64,000 bases of DNA, from NCBI RefSeq assembly GCF_015595035.1, contig NZ_JADNRN010000001.1, positions 868,001-932,000 on the forward strand. The letters run 5' to 3'. The notes under the pieces are model-generated. The model saw nothing but the letters and a program-made list of their open reading frames with translations, was not told the DNA's origin and did no database searches. Positions 1 through 8,674 of the stretch are shown here, piece by piece. Source of the DNA: Marinibium conchae (lineage in GTDB: Bacteria; Pseudomonadota; Gammaproteobacteria; Enterobacterales; Alteromonadaceae). Both the position numbers and the translations under genes were made by a program. How positions within the stretch are numbered: the stretch's first letter is position 1; every line of letters begins with the position of its first letter.

Positions 1-84
1 TTTGGCTCTACTGCAATTATTGCTGGGGCGCTTTTAGCATTCTGTATTTACTGGTTTAAGCAAGAAAAAGTACTATTTAGATAA
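1..84 (+). CDS. C-terminal end of a membrane protein (partial)
   Basis: The window opens inside a reading frame that runs 27 codons to a TAA. The residues are a hydrophobic stretch (STAIIAGALLAFCIYW) followed by a short basic and acidic tail (FKQEKVLFR), which looks like the last transmembrane helix and cytoplasmic tail of an integral membrane protein such as a transporter. The family cannot be named from this fragment. A strong hairpin terminator follows 35 bases later, supporting a real gene end. Confidence 0.5.
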   Translation, partial: FGSTAIIAGALLAFCIYWFKQEKVLFR

Positions 85-424
85 GAACGTAGATAAAAGC
101 AGATATAAGAGCTTAGATAAAGCTTCGGTAGCCGCTCGTAATGCTCGGCGCCGAAGCTTTTTTGTGTCCGTCGATAGCTAAGAATCGAGTAGCCGATTGC
201 TGGCTTCTGTCGTTTATTGCCAATCGCGCTGGTCTTGTGCTTCTAGTCTGTGTTTCAGGTGAACAATGAATGCGCTTCGGTATAATCAACCATAAATGGC
301 TATCTATGTATTTTGGATGATGCGAATTATATAGGGTAAGCACCTAATAAATTTGGCATAATACTGCCCGAAATGAGCTTATGGTCGTCTGAGCCTAAGT
401 GCACTAAATAATTTGAAGGCGTAA
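85..424. other. Intergenic region before yoaA
   Basis: 340 bases without a convincing gene. It holds the terminator at 119-164, then AT-rich DNA that presumably carries the yoaA promoter. I see no clear LexA box. The short leftward ORF that can be read here has no family features. Confidence 0.5.
119..164 (+). terminator. Rho-independent terminator
   Basis: A perfect 10-bp inverted repeat, AAAGCTTCGG at 119-128 and CCGAAGCTTT at 151-160, is followed by a T-run. It ends the upstream membrane-protein gene. Confidence 0.8.
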
Positions 425-2332
425 ATGAGCGATATAACAGACTTTTTCTCGAATCCTGGGCCGCTATCGGATGTAATCAAGGGTTTTATACCTCGTGATG
501 CACAAACTGCAATGGCCGAAGCCGTTGGCGAAGCAATTAAAAACAAAGGGTCGTTGATAGTTGAAGCGGGCACGGGTACTGGAAAAACGTTTGCTTATTT
601 AGCACCTGCGTTGCTGTCTAAAAAGAAGTTCATCGTTTCCACAGGAACAAAAAACCTGCAAGAGCAACTATTTCACCGCGACCTACCCATGGTGAAAAAA
701 GCAGTTGATAAAACCAAAAAAACAGCCTTGTTAAAAGGGCGCTCAAACTACCTATGTCTTCATCGTCTTTCTCAGCATGGCGGCGGCATACTGGAAAAAG
801 AAACGCTCAATGAGTTCTCTTTAGTCCGACGGTGGGCCGAAACCACTAGTACGGGCGACATTGGCGAACTTAAAACAATAAAGGAAGATGCAAAGGTCTT
901 ACCGATAGTGACGTCGACCGTTGATAACTGTTTGGGCAAAGATTGCCCTAGTTATGAAGACTGTTATCTTGTGCAGGCGAGACGAAAGGCGATGGAAGCT
1001 GATGTCGTGGTCGTAAACCACCACTTATTTTTTGCCGACTTAGCGCTCAAAGATACCGGTTTTGGCGAACTTGTTCCTGAAGTTGATGTGGTTATATTCG
1101 ATGAGGCTCATCAAGTACCTGATATTGCGAGTGAATACTTTGGTATCAATCTGTCGAGTCGCCAAGTACAAGACTTGACTAAAGACATTATTGCTTTGCA
1201 GCGGACTGCTTTGAAAGATGCTGAACAACTTGGCAAAATTGCCGAAAAGTGTCAGTTACATATGGCAGACTTACGCATGTTGTTTCCTCACAATCCTTCG
1301 CGCGGAAATTGGATTGAGAAACTTCAGCAAGATGATGTGGCAAAGCAAATTGATATTATTAAACACAATTTGAAGAACTTGGCCGACGTGGCAGTTGTTC
1401 ATCAAGGTCGAGATAAAGACCTCGATTTGATGATAGAACGTATTGTAGATTTTATTGAGCGTTTGGAGAAGGTCACTGATATTACTAGCACAGGGGTGAG
1501 TTTATGGTATGAGACTACGCCTCGGCATGTGGTGCTGCACCTTACACCTCTGAGTATCGCTGACAAGTTTTCTAGTATTATCCAAGCACAACCATCGGCT
1601 TGGGTATTCACCTCGGCTACGCTCATGGTAGATGGCAATTTTGAACATTACCGACATACAATGGGCTTATACGACGCTGAAACGCTCTCACTCGATAGCC
1701 CTTTTGATTACCAGAATCAGGCTATTCTGTGTATTCCCCGTTTTTTGCCAGAACCAAACGATAGAAGTATCAAGCATAATTTGGTGGATATTGCCGTCGG
1801 ATTAATCGAAGCAAGTAAAGGGCGCTCATTTATTTTGTTTACCAGTCATGCAATGCTCCGAGAGGTTGCGGAAATAGTGAGTGAGAGAATAGACAATCCT
1901 ATATTAGTGCAAGGCAGCACAACAAAAGCTGCATTGCTAGAAGAATATCTTAAGAGACAAGATGCGGTATTATTTGGAACTGGCGCTTTCTGGGAAGGGG
2001 TTGATGTGAAGGGAGACGATCTCTTGTGCGTAATGATCGACAAACTTCCTTTTGCCTCACCTGATGACCCCTTACTGCAAGCGCGCATCGACGATTGTAA
2101 AAAGCAGGGTGGCAATGCTTTTGCGCAGATACAAATTCCACAAGCTGTTATTACCTTAAAACAAGGTGCAGGTAGGTTAATTCGTGATGAAACAGACAAA
2201 GGTGTGTTAGTTATTTGTGATAATCGTCTTGTAACCAAGCAATATGGGCAAACATTTCTTAAAAGCTTGCCTGATATGAAACGAACGCGAAGTCTGCAAG
2301 CTGTGCACGACTTTTTGCAAAATATTGAGTGA
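425..2332 (+). CDS. yoaA: ATP-dependent DNA helicase, DinG/YoaA (XPD-like) family
   Basis: Superfamily 2 iron-sulfur helicase, 635 aa, the same length class as E. coli YoaA. The Walker A motif AGTGTGKT is at residues 48-55 and the DEAH box at 226-229. Four cysteines between motifs I and II (C111, C169, C174, C180) match the 4Fe-4S ligand pattern of XPD-type helicases. C-terminal helicase motifs follow, including the GTGAFWEGVD and QGAGRLIRD blocks. In E. coli YoaA works with the polymerase III chi subunit in repair of stalled forks; that role is family knowledge. The stop is followed at once by tsaB, the E. coli order, so the two are probably cotranscribed. DinG was considered, but the tsaB neighbour favours YoaA. 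Confidence 0.93.
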   Translation: MSDITDFFSNPGPLSDVIKGFIPRDAQTAMAEAVGEAIKNKGSLIVEAGTGTGKTFAYLAPALLSKKKFIVSTGTKNLQEQLFHRDLPMVKKAVDKTKKTALLKGRSNYLCLHRLSQHGGGILEKETLNEFSLVRRWAETTSTGDIGELKTIKEDAKVLPIVTSTVDNCLGKDCPSYEDCYLVQARRKAMEADVVVVNHHLFFADLALKDTGFGELVPEVDVVIFDEAHQVPDIASEYFGINLSSRQVQDLTKDIIALQRTALKDAEQLGKIAEKCQLHMADLRMLFPHNPSRGNWIEKLQQDDVAKQIDIIKHNLKNLADVAVVHQGRDKDLDLMIERIVDFIERLEKVTDITSTGVSLWYETTPRHVVLHLTPLSIADKFSSIIQAQPSAWVFTSATLMVDGNFEHYRHTMGLYDAETLSLDSPFDYQNQAILCIPRFLPEPNDRSIKHNLVDIAVGLIEASKGRSFILFTSHAMLREVAEIVSERIDNPILVQGSTTKAALLEEYLKRQDAVLFGTGAFWEGVDVKGDDLLCVMIDKLPFASPDDPLLQARIDDCKKQGGNAFAQIQIPQAVITLKQGAGRLIRDETDKGVLVICDNRLVTKQYGQTFLKSLPDMKRTRSLQAVHDFLQNIE

Positions 2333-3058
2333 ATGATGAAAATTATAGCGATTGATACTGCAACCGAAGCTTGCTCTGTTGCGCTGTTAAATGGTGATGT
2401 GAGAGACGGTGTTTTTGAGCTCTGCCCTCAACAACATAGTCAAAGAATACTCCCAATGATTGACGAAGTATTGAAAAGGAATGACTTGAAGATAGGTGAG
2501 CTCGACGCTATTGCTTTTGGTCGAGGCCCTGGCAGCTTTACTGGAGTAAGAATAGCCACGGGTATAGTGCAAGGCTTGGCCTTAGGAACTGAACTGCCTG
2601 TGCTGGAGATCTCGACTTTAGCTGCAATGGCTCAAGAGAATTTCGAACGATATGGCAGCTTGCGCTCAAAAGTATTGATTGATGCACGCATGGGGGAAGT
2701 CTATTTTGGTGACTATTTTATAAAAGAGGGTACTGCACTAACACTTCAAGAGGAAGCCGTATTAGCGCCACAAGAATCGCTTAAAAAATATGCAGATATT
2801 CAAAATTCTGGTATAAGTAATCAAAGCATAGATAGAAAATCAACAGCGCTGGCTGGAACCGGCTGGGAAGCCTATTCGGAACAAACACAATTTGATAGTC
2901 GTGTTGACAAAGTGAAGGTGCTTTTTCCTAATGCCATGTACATGCTATCTCTTGCGAAAAAAGAATTTGAGCTTGGTCGAGCTAAGTCTGTAGACGATTT
3001 GGCACCAGTCTACTTACGCGACAAAGTAACGTGGAAAAAGTTACCAGGCAAAGACTAA
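2333..3058 (+). CDS. tsaB: tRNA threonylcarbamoyladenosine biosynthesis protein TsaB
   Basis: 241 aa of the ASKHA-fold Kae1/TsaB family. TsaB pairs with TsaD and TsaE to make the t6A modification at position 37 of ANN-decoding tRNAs. The N-terminus IIAIDTATEACSVALL and the GRGPGSFTGVRIATGI block are characteristic. The metal-binding histidines of TsaD are absent, as expected for the scaffold subunit. The start abuts the yoaA stop and two consecutive ATG codons (2333 and 2336) are available; either is possible. Translational coupling to yoaA is likely. Confidence 0.95.
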   Translation: MMKIIAIDTATEACSVALLNGDVRDGVFELCPQQHSQRILPMIDEVLKRNDLKIGELDAIAFGRGPGSFTGVRIATGIVQGLALGTELPVLEISTLAAMAQENFERYGSLRSKVLIDARMGEVYFGDYFIKEGTALTLQEEAVLAPQESLKKYADIQNSGISNQSIDRKSTALAGTGWEAYSEQTQFDSRVDKVKVLFPNAMYMLSLAKKEFELGRAKSVDDLAPVYLRDKVTWKKLPGKD

Positions 3059-3105
3059 AAGCCACTAAGAAAAGAATAAGTAAGCGCAATTAAACGATGG
3101 GGTAA

Positions 3106-3432
3106 ATGTTGGATACTGGAAATATAAAGTCAAATTCAATCTTCATTACTAAAGAGTCAGTATCTAATTCGCCTCAGGCGCTAGTGATTGAACAGCAAAA
3201 GAGTGATCAATCAACAGCTAGTCCTCAAGTGCTCGAAGCATTGCCAGTTGAAAAAATAATTGCTGGAAACAGTGATGTTTTTAAACAAGCGGATAGCTTC
3301 AAACAGCAGAGTGTTGTAAACGAAAATATTCGTTATAGCCTTCGAAAGGAGTTGGAGGCCTATCAGATGATAGATAAACAAAAACAACGCGAAGATATCT
3401 CAAAAATGTTAGGCGTCGATATATTCGCTTAG
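3106..3432 (+). CDS. Small hypothetical protein, 108 aa
   Basis: No family recognised. The protein is hydrophilic with no signal peptide or membrane segment. Residues 1-70 are rich in Ser, Gln and Val and look disordered. The last 35 residues (RYSLRKELEAYQMIDKQK onward, ending in LGVDIFA) look helical and better conserved, as in a short interaction motif. The likely start is TTG or ATG near 3106 after a GGGGTAA purine stretch. It lies 47 bases after tsaB in the same direction and may be the last gene of that operon. Codon use resembles the neighbours, so it is probably real. Confidence 0.6.
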   Translation: MLDTGNIKSNSIFITKESVSNSPQALVIEQQKSDQSTASPQVLEALPVEKIIAGNSDVFKQADSFKQQSVVNENIRYSLRKELEAYQMIDKQKQREDISKMLGVDIFA

Positions 3433-3492
3433 CTTACATCGAGAACATACTGCTTTGCACAAGTGATTAAAATGTCGCGCAACATGTGTTTT

Positions 3493-3544
3493 AACTTTCA
3501 CAATAAGCTGTGCTTGAACTTTGACAATAACGCCATTGTCAAAG
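3493..3544. promoter_or_regulatory. Operator-like repeat array upstream of slp
   Basis: AACTTTCACAATAA (3493-3506) recurs as AACTTTGACAATAA (3517-3530), exactly 24 bases apart. The second copy forms a perfect palindrome with ATTGTCAAAG at 3535-3544: 10-bp arms with a 6-base spacer. No T-run follows, so an operator is more likely than a terminator. The regulator is unknown. Confidence 0.4.
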
Positions 3545-3705
3545 ATTAAAATGGTCAATTATTGCAAGCGCGACGTAATATTGTCATGATGCAAGAAAGC
3601 AACAAAATAAGAAGAGGTCGTTGCAGGCCCAATACTGTTTTATCGACATCATACTTCGATAATAAACGGTACCCATTGATACCATAAATTGAACTGGAGT
3701 AAGTT

Positions 3706-4377
3706 ATGCACTCTGTTATGAAAATTCCCCTCGTTGCCGCAGCTGTATTTTTAGCTGGATGCGCAGTATATCCTGATCAAATTGATGTTGCCGACGACGT
3801 TAATCTCGTAAGTTATGAACAAATTCTCAATGGAGAGAGTGCTGGAACAGGTTCCATGGCACGTTGGGGCGGTGAAATTGTCGCCGTCGAAAATAAAGCC
3901 GACTATTCTGAAATTGAGATATTGCACTATCAAAATAATCATTACGGTAAGCCAAGAGCGACAGCCCAAAGTGCAGGTAGATTTAAAGTAAGGGTGCGTG
4001 ATTTTATCGACCCATTAGTATTTTCAAAAGGGCGTTTAGTTACTTTTATTGGTGAGATAGGTGAGCCTGCTGAAGGAGTAATAGGTGAGCAAACCTACGT
4101 ATACCCAGTTTTATTGGCCGACGGCTATCATATGTGGAAGAAAACACAGGACTATGACATAGCGGCCTTTCATTTTTCTCCGTTTTCACCTTTTTGGGCT
4201 TTCGGCCCCAGGTTTGGCTACCATCGCGGCTGGCGTTTTTATGACCAAGGCGGAACGGTTAGGGTAAAAGTGAAAGACAGCGTATCGGGTCAGTCAAATC
4301 GCGCGGGGCGTTCAAGTCCTTCTACTCGAAGTCCCCAAGACGGCGGCGCTACCAGCGGACCGAAAAAGAAACCTTAA
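3706..4377 (+). CDS. slp: Slp/YeaY-family outer-membrane lipoprotein
   Basis: 223 aa. The N-terminus MHSVMKIPLVAAAVFLAGC is a lipoprotein signal peptide with lipobox LAGC, and the +2 residue is Ala, compatible with outer-membrane sorting. The mature part carries the Slp fold (ARWGGEIVAVENKADYSEIEI and a VTFIGEIGEP block). It is longer than E. coli Slp because of a basic Ser/Pro-rich tail from about residue 185, probably disordered. The tsaB-slp-fadD order matches E. coli tsaB-yeaY-fadD. Slp proteins are starvation and stress outer-membrane lipoproteins of unclear biochemical role. GGAG precedes the ATG, and a terminator follows. Confidence 0.88.
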   Translation: MHSVMKIPLVAAAVFLAGCAVYPDQIDVADDVNLVSYEQILNGESAGTGSMARWGGEIVAVENKADYSEIEILHYQNNHYGKPRATAQSAGRFKVRVRDFIDPLVFSKGRLVTFIGEIGEPAEGVIGEQTYVYPVLLADGYHMWKKTQDYDIAAFHFSPFSPFWAFGPRFGYHRGWRFYDQGGTVRVKVKDSVSGQSNRAGRSSPSTRSPQDGGATSGPKKKP

Positions 4378-4398
4378 ATCAAGATCATTTATCAGCAT

Positions 4399-4425
4399 AA
4401 AAGCGGCTAACTAAGCCGCTTTTTG
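4399..4425 (+). terminator. Rho-independent terminator after slp
   Basis: Stem AAGCGGCT/AGCCGCTT with a short loop and a T-rich tail, 22 bases after the slp stop. Confidence 0.85.
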
Positions 4426-4469
4426 TTATTAAATTAGTTTTCAAAGAGCGACTTATTTACAGGCCCCTT

Positions 4470-5324
4470 ATGTCTATTCGTGATATTTCATTTACGCTTC
4501 CTAACTCGCATATTGCTGCATTAACGAACGCTAAGTCGACTAAACCTCTTCTAATCATGGTCCATGGTTGGCTTGATAATGCTGCTAGCTTTTCACCGCT
4601 CATCCCCTACCTTGATGATTACCACGTTATCGCTATTGATTTACCGGGGCATGGGAAATCCTCGCACAGAAGTGCAGACGCTCATTACCACTTAATCGAC
4701 TACGTTAACGACCTACACGCGCTAATTACCAGTCAGCATTGGCACTCTATCTTTTTCGTAGGGCATTCATTAGGGGGGATAATTTCCAGTATATATTGTG
4801 CTGCTTTCCCTGAACGTGTCTCAAAATTTGTATGTATCGAATCAGCAGGACCATTAACAGAGCTAGAATCGACGAGTATTGAGCAAATTCGCCAATCTAT
4901 TCTTAGCCGTCTTCAAGCCGACGATAAAGAGATAAAGCAACCTGAAGATTTAGAAAGCATAATTCGTGCTCGACAAAAAGTAAGCGATCTTTCATTTGAT
5001 AATGCAAAAGTCATTCTGTCGCGTAATACGCAGCTAGATCCTTCTGGGCAACTGATTTGGTCAACAGATAAACGATTGCGCACAAAATCGACACTCCGAC
5101 TAACATCTGGTCAGGCTGAAAATATCATGTCTCAGCTCGCATGCCTGACTCACTTTGTTTTAGGTAGTAACGGTTTTTCCAAGGTGAGTAAGTTGCTGCA
5201 CCAACGCAGCGGGCTTTTGAAAAACTATCAAGTCACTGAGCTAGAGGGAGGGCATCACGTTCACATGGAAGCTTGTGATGAGGTGGCGAAAATTATATCG
5301 ACGCATTTTGATGCGTATAAGTAA
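4470..5324 (+). CDS. Alpha/beta-fold hydrolase
   Basis: 284 aa. The oxyanion-hole motif is MVHGW near residue 30, the DLPGHGKS loop is at about 57-64, and the nucleophile elbow GHSLGG places the catalytic Ser at residue 100. The catalytic His lies in GGHHVHME near residue 263. There is no signal peptide, so it should be cytoplasmic. The substrate is unknown. Its place directly before fadD suggests an acyl ester or thioester, but that is only context. It has its own intergenic space on both sides. Confidence 0.85.
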   Translation: MSIRDISFTLPNSHIAALTNAKSTKPLLIMVHGWLDNAASFSPLIPYLDDYHVIAIDLPGHGKSSHRSADAHYHLIDYVNDLHALITSQHWHSIFFVGHSLGGIISSIYCAAFPERVSKFVCIESAGPLTELESTSIEQIRQSILSRLQADDKEIKQPEDLESIIRARQKVSDLSFDNAKVILSRNTQLDPSGQLIWSTDKRLRTKSTLRLTSGQAENIMSQLACLTHFVLGSNGFSKVSKLLHQRSGLLKNYQVTELEGGHHVHMEACDEVAKIISTHFDAYK

Positions 5325-5404
5325 GGTAATTACGGTATTCACGGCATGAATATTAAACATCGTTTTAAATAAAAGTATCATGCTTTAGTATTATAGGCCC
5401 AACA

Positions 5405-5433
5405 CAATGTATACTAGTGCATTGTATACATTG
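5405..5433. repeat. 29-bp perfect palindrome upstream of fadD
   Basis: CAATGTATAC (5405-5414) and GTATACATTG (5424-5433) are perfect 10-bp inverted arms separated by 9 bases. No T-tract follows. It lies just before the FadR-like box and about 100 bases before fadD, the usual place for a dimeric repressor or activator site. Confidence 0.5.
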
Positions 5434-5439
5434 ATGCTT

Positions 5440-5456
5440 TGCTGGTATTAACAGCT
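5440..5456 (+). promoter_or_regulatory. Candidate FadR box of fadD
   Basis: TGCTGGTATTAACAGCT keeps the CTGGTA half-site of the FadR operator and matches the E. coli fadD operator, as I recall it, at about 12 of 17 positions. It is the weakest of the three boxes in this window. Confidence 0.45.
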
Positions 5457-5525
5457 TAACAGTTAAGAATAATAACAATACCTGCAAGCACGACAGAATA
5501 ACTATAAAAGTCTGAGGACATAAAT

Positions 5526-7178
5526 GTGGAAAAAGTCTGGTTAAAGCATTACGACGAAGCCATGAAACCCGAGATTGACGTTGATAATCTATCGACTATT
5601 TTAGAAATATTCGAAACATCCGTCACAGAATATGCAAACAATACTGCTTTCATTAATATGGGTCACAAAATATCCTTCGAGGATTTAGACGTATTATCTA
5701 TGCAGTTTGCTGCATACCTGCAAAGTCGAGGCTTAGAAAAAGGCGATGCGGTGGCGATAATGATGCCCAATCTACTGCAATATCCAGTTGCACTTTTTGG
5801 TGTACTTAGAGCAGGGATGACAGTGGTTAACGTAAACCCACTTTACACGGCTAGAGAACTGCAACATCAGCTAAGTGACGCAAAGGTAAAAACGATTGTT
5901 ATTGTCGATAATTTTGCCCATACACTTGCCGAGGTCATCCATGAAACGCCAGTTCAAGAAGTGTTGATCACGAGTATCGGAGACATGCTTCCTGCACCCA
6001 AGCGTTGGTTGGTTAATTTTGCAGTTAAATATATCAAAAAAATGGTGCCTGATTTCGACCTTCCGTCAGCTAAACGCTTTACTCAGGCTATGTCCATAGG
6101 TGAAAACGAAACTTATTCGCGACCAAAAGTCGAACCAACAGATATTGCTTTTTTGCAGTATACAGGGGGAACCACAGGTGTATCTAAAGGTGCCATGCTG
6201 ACCCATCGAAGCATGGTGGCTAACTTGGAGCAGGTATCCGGTACACTCGAGAGCTCTGTCAAAGTAGGTGAGGATATGGTGGTAACGGCTTTGCCTCTTT
6301 ATCATATTTTTGCGCTTACTAGTAACTGCCTGACCTTTATGAAATACGGTTGTCCTAATTTGCTGATCACCAACCCCAGAGACATGAAAACTTTTGTGTC
6401 AGAATTAAGCAAAAATCAATTCGCTATTATTACCGGAGTAAACACGCTATTTAATGGCTTGTTGAATACGCCAGGCTTCGCTGAACTTGATTTTAGTAAT
6501 TTCCGCTTCGGTTTAGGAGGTGGTATGGCGGTGCAGCGACCAGTAGCTGAAAAATGGCAGAAAGTGACAGGTACGGTCTTGATTGAAGGTTATGGCCTAA
6601 CTGAATGCTCTCCAGTGGTAACAGTAAACCCAACAAAGATATCAGAATATAAAGGCTCTATAGGGCTGCCTGTACCATCAACGGATATTAAGCTCGTGAA
6701 TGACGAGGGCGAGGAAGTTGCTGTTGGTGAAGCTGGTGAAATGCATGTTAAAGGCCCTCAGGTGATGTTAGGTTACTTAAATCGCCCGGAAGCGACGCAA
6801 GATATTTTAAAGGATGGTTGGCTCGCAACGGGTGATATTGCCAAAATGGATGAAGATGGTTTTTTCTATATTGTCGATAGAAAGAAAGACATGATTTTAG
6901 TGTCAGGTTTTAACGTGTTCCCTAACGAAATCGAAGAAGTCGCTGCCATGCATGACGGTGTGCTTGAGGCCGCTGCTGTAGGTATACCGCATGAGGTTTC
7001 TGGTGAAGTGGTTAAACTTTTTGTGGTTAAAAAAGATGATGCCCTCACAGAGCAAGAGGTTATTACTCACTGCAAATCTTTACTAACTGGCTATAAAGTG
7101 CCAAAAACAGTTGAATTTCGAACGGAACTGCCTAAATCAAATGTAGGCAAAATTCTGCGAAGACAACTAAGAGACTAA
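5526..7178 (+). CDS. fadD: Long-chain-fatty-acid--CoA ligase
   Basis: 550 aa ANL-superfamily ligase that activates fatty acids to acyl-CoA with ATP at the inner membrane, the entry step of beta-oxidation. The P-loop is [12 protein letters not shown] near residue 212. The adenylation motif [11 protein letters not shown], the hinge [21 protein letters not shown] and the C-terminal catalytic Lys in [12 protein letters not shown] are all present. The start is GTG with GAGGA 8 bases upstream; the overlapping ATG at 5524 is out of frame. rnd follows without a gap, as in E. coli. Probable FadR control is discussed at the box entry. Confidence 0.96.
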   Translation: MEKVWLKHYDEAMKPEIDVDNLSTILEIFETSVTEYANNTAFINMGHKISFEDLDVLSMQFAAYLQSRGLEKGDAVAIMMPNLLQYPVALFGVLRAGMTVVNVNPLYTARELQHQLSDAKVKTIVIVDNFAHTLAEVIHETPVQEVLITSIGDMLPAPKRWLVNFAVKYIKKMVPDFDLPSAKRFTQAMSIGENETYSRPKVEPTDIAFLQYTGGTTGVSKGAMLTHRSMVANLEQVSGTLESSVKVGEDMVVTALPLYHIFALTSNCLTFMKYGCPNLLITNPRDMKTFVSELSKNQFAIITGVNTLFNGLLNTPGFAELDFSNFRFGLGGGMAVQRPVAEKWQKVTGTVLIEGYGLTECSPVVTVNPTKISEYKGSIGLPVPSTDIKLVNDEGEEVAVGEAGEMHVKGPQVMLGYLNRPEATQDILKDGWLATGDIAKMDEDGFFYIVDRKKDMILVSGFNVFPNEIEEVAAMHDGVLEAAAVGIPHEVSGEVVKLFVVKKDDALTEQEVITHCKSLLTGYKVPKTVEFRTELPKSNVGKILRRQLRD

Positions 7179-8354
7179 TTGGCTTTGATTGAATTTGAAT
7201 ATATAGATAGCCTTGAAGCCTTGCATGATTATTGCGAACGCATTAAGCATGCAGATGCCTTAGCGATTGACACTGAGTTTGTACGAACGAGAACGCTCAT
7301 ACCTCAACTGGGTCTTATTCAAGTCTATGATGGTGAACACCTAGGACTGATAGATCCTGTGGCAATAGACGACCTCTCGGCTTTTGCCGATATTTTAGTG
7401 TCTGAGTCAGTGGTTAAGGTATTGCACTCTTGTTCTGAAGATCTTGATGCACTGTGGTTTAATTTAAAGGTAGTGCCGTCGCCGCTTTTCGACACTCAGT
7501 TCGCCGCTAACTTGCTTGATATGGGGCCGAGTCTTGGCTACGCAAACTTAGTAGAGCAGATGTTTGATATTCATGTAGATAAGGGAGAATCACGCACCGA
7601 TTGGATAGCTCGACCTTTGTCTCCAGAGCAATTGCACTATGCCGCTGCCGATGTATTTTATTTGTTGCCGGTGTATCGCGATTTAGCCGATAAAGTTAAG
7701 CATGCTGGCAAGGACTCGTGGGTGTTTTCGGAGTCGGCTTTTCTATCTGAAAAGAAGCGCAACCCAATGCCCGCGAGCTTGGTTTATTTGAATATTAAAA
7801 ATAATTGGAAGTTGGGTTGTCATTCTCGTCAAGCCTTAAAGCTAGCAGCCGCTTGGCGGTATGAAGAAGCTCAGTCGCGCGATATGGCGATTAATTTCGT
7901 CTTACGTGAACAAGCGATGTTGGAGCTTGCAATGGCATTGCCTGATTCCAAAAATAAACTCTTTCAGTTGCCTACGATTACACCAAAAGAAGCTCGCATT
8001 CATCAAGATGTATTACTTGATATTGTTGAACAAGCTAGACAAACCAAAGCCGAGGATTGCCCGGGAAAAATCCAACGTTTAGTCGATTTTAAACACTACA
8101 AAAAAGCGCTTAACGTACTTAAAGATCTGTGTGAGGAATTGGCGAAAAAGCATGACACGCGAGCAGATGTGCTGGCCTCTAAAAAACAACTTAACCAATG
8201 GATTAAGTGGTGCTGGTTCGACCTTGATGAGCTGGCAGCTATGAATATACAGCCCGACATCGTAAGCGGGTGGCGCCGAGAAATCTTCAAAAAGAGATTG
8301 TCCGAAATATTTAACAACGAAGGTGGTCAATTTGAAACTTTGCGCAGTTTATAA
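7179..8354 (+). CDS. rnd: Ribonuclease D
   Basis: 391 aa DEDDy 3'-5' exoribonuclease that trims tRNA and other stable RNA 3' ends. The exonuclease motifs are visible: AIDTEFVRT (Exo I), HSCSEDLDAL (Exo II) and YAAADVFYLLPVY (Exo III, with the Tyr of the DEDDy class). An HRDC domain follows at about 205-290. The start is TTG, immediately after the fadD TAA, which implies translational coupling. E. coli Rnd is 375 aa and also follows fadD. Confidence 0.94.
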   Translation: MALIEFEYIDSLEALHDYCERIKHADALAIDTEFVRTRTLIPQLGLIQVYDGEHLGLIDPVAIDDLSAFADILVSESVVKVLHSCSEDLDALWFNLKVVPSPLFDTQFAANLLDMGPSLGYANLVEQMFDIHVDKGESRTDWIARPLSPEQLHYAAADVFYLLPVYRDLADKVKHAGKDSWVFSESAFLSEKKRNPMPASLVYLNIKNNWKLGCHSRQALKLAAAWRYEEAQSRDMAINFVLREQAMLELAMALPDSKNKLFQLPTITPKEARIHQDVLLDIVEQARQTKAEDCPGKIQRLVDFKHYKKALNVLKDLCEELAKKHDTRADVLASKKQLNQWIKWCWFDLDELAAMNIQPDIVSGWRREIFKKRLSEIFNNEGGQFETLRSL

Positions 8355-8631
8355 ATCTCCCAAAAAAGCTGATACGTATTTGTACCTAGCTAATAAGGAT
8401 AAGTTTGATGCAGTGCCACAAGCACTGCTTGAAACCTTTGGTAAACCCAAGTTTGTAATGTTAGTGCCGCTTACAAAGCCGAGAAAAATCGGTAAAATAT
8501 CGAGTGATGAAATGATTGAGACTTTGCAGTCCAAGGGGTTCTATCTGCAACTTCCACCAAAAGAAGAGAACCTACTTACATCTCATCGCTTAGAAAAAGG
8601 CCTTAACGCACAGCCAGATAAAAAATTCTAG
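8332..8631 (+). CDS. ycgL: YcgL domain-containing protein
   Basis: About 99 aa of the YcgL family, whose function is unknown. The motif AVYKSPKKADTYLYL at the N-terminus is diagnostic. I chose the TTG at 8332 (MKLCAVYKS) over the GTG at 8323, because AAGGTGG sits five bases before the TTG and the family normally starts two or three residues before the Cys-Val/Ala-Ile/Val-Tyr strand. The gene overlaps the end of rnd by 23 bases. E. coli has ycgL beside ycgM and ycgN, as here. Confidence 0.88.
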   Translation: MKLCAVYKSPKKADTYLYLANKDKFDAVPQALLETFGKPKFVMLVPLTKPRKIGKISSDEMIETLQSKGFYLQLPPKEENLLTSHRLEKGLNAQPDKKF

Positions 8632-8674
8632 GCTCGACACATTATTCCACTTAGTATTTCAATCGGATTCACGA

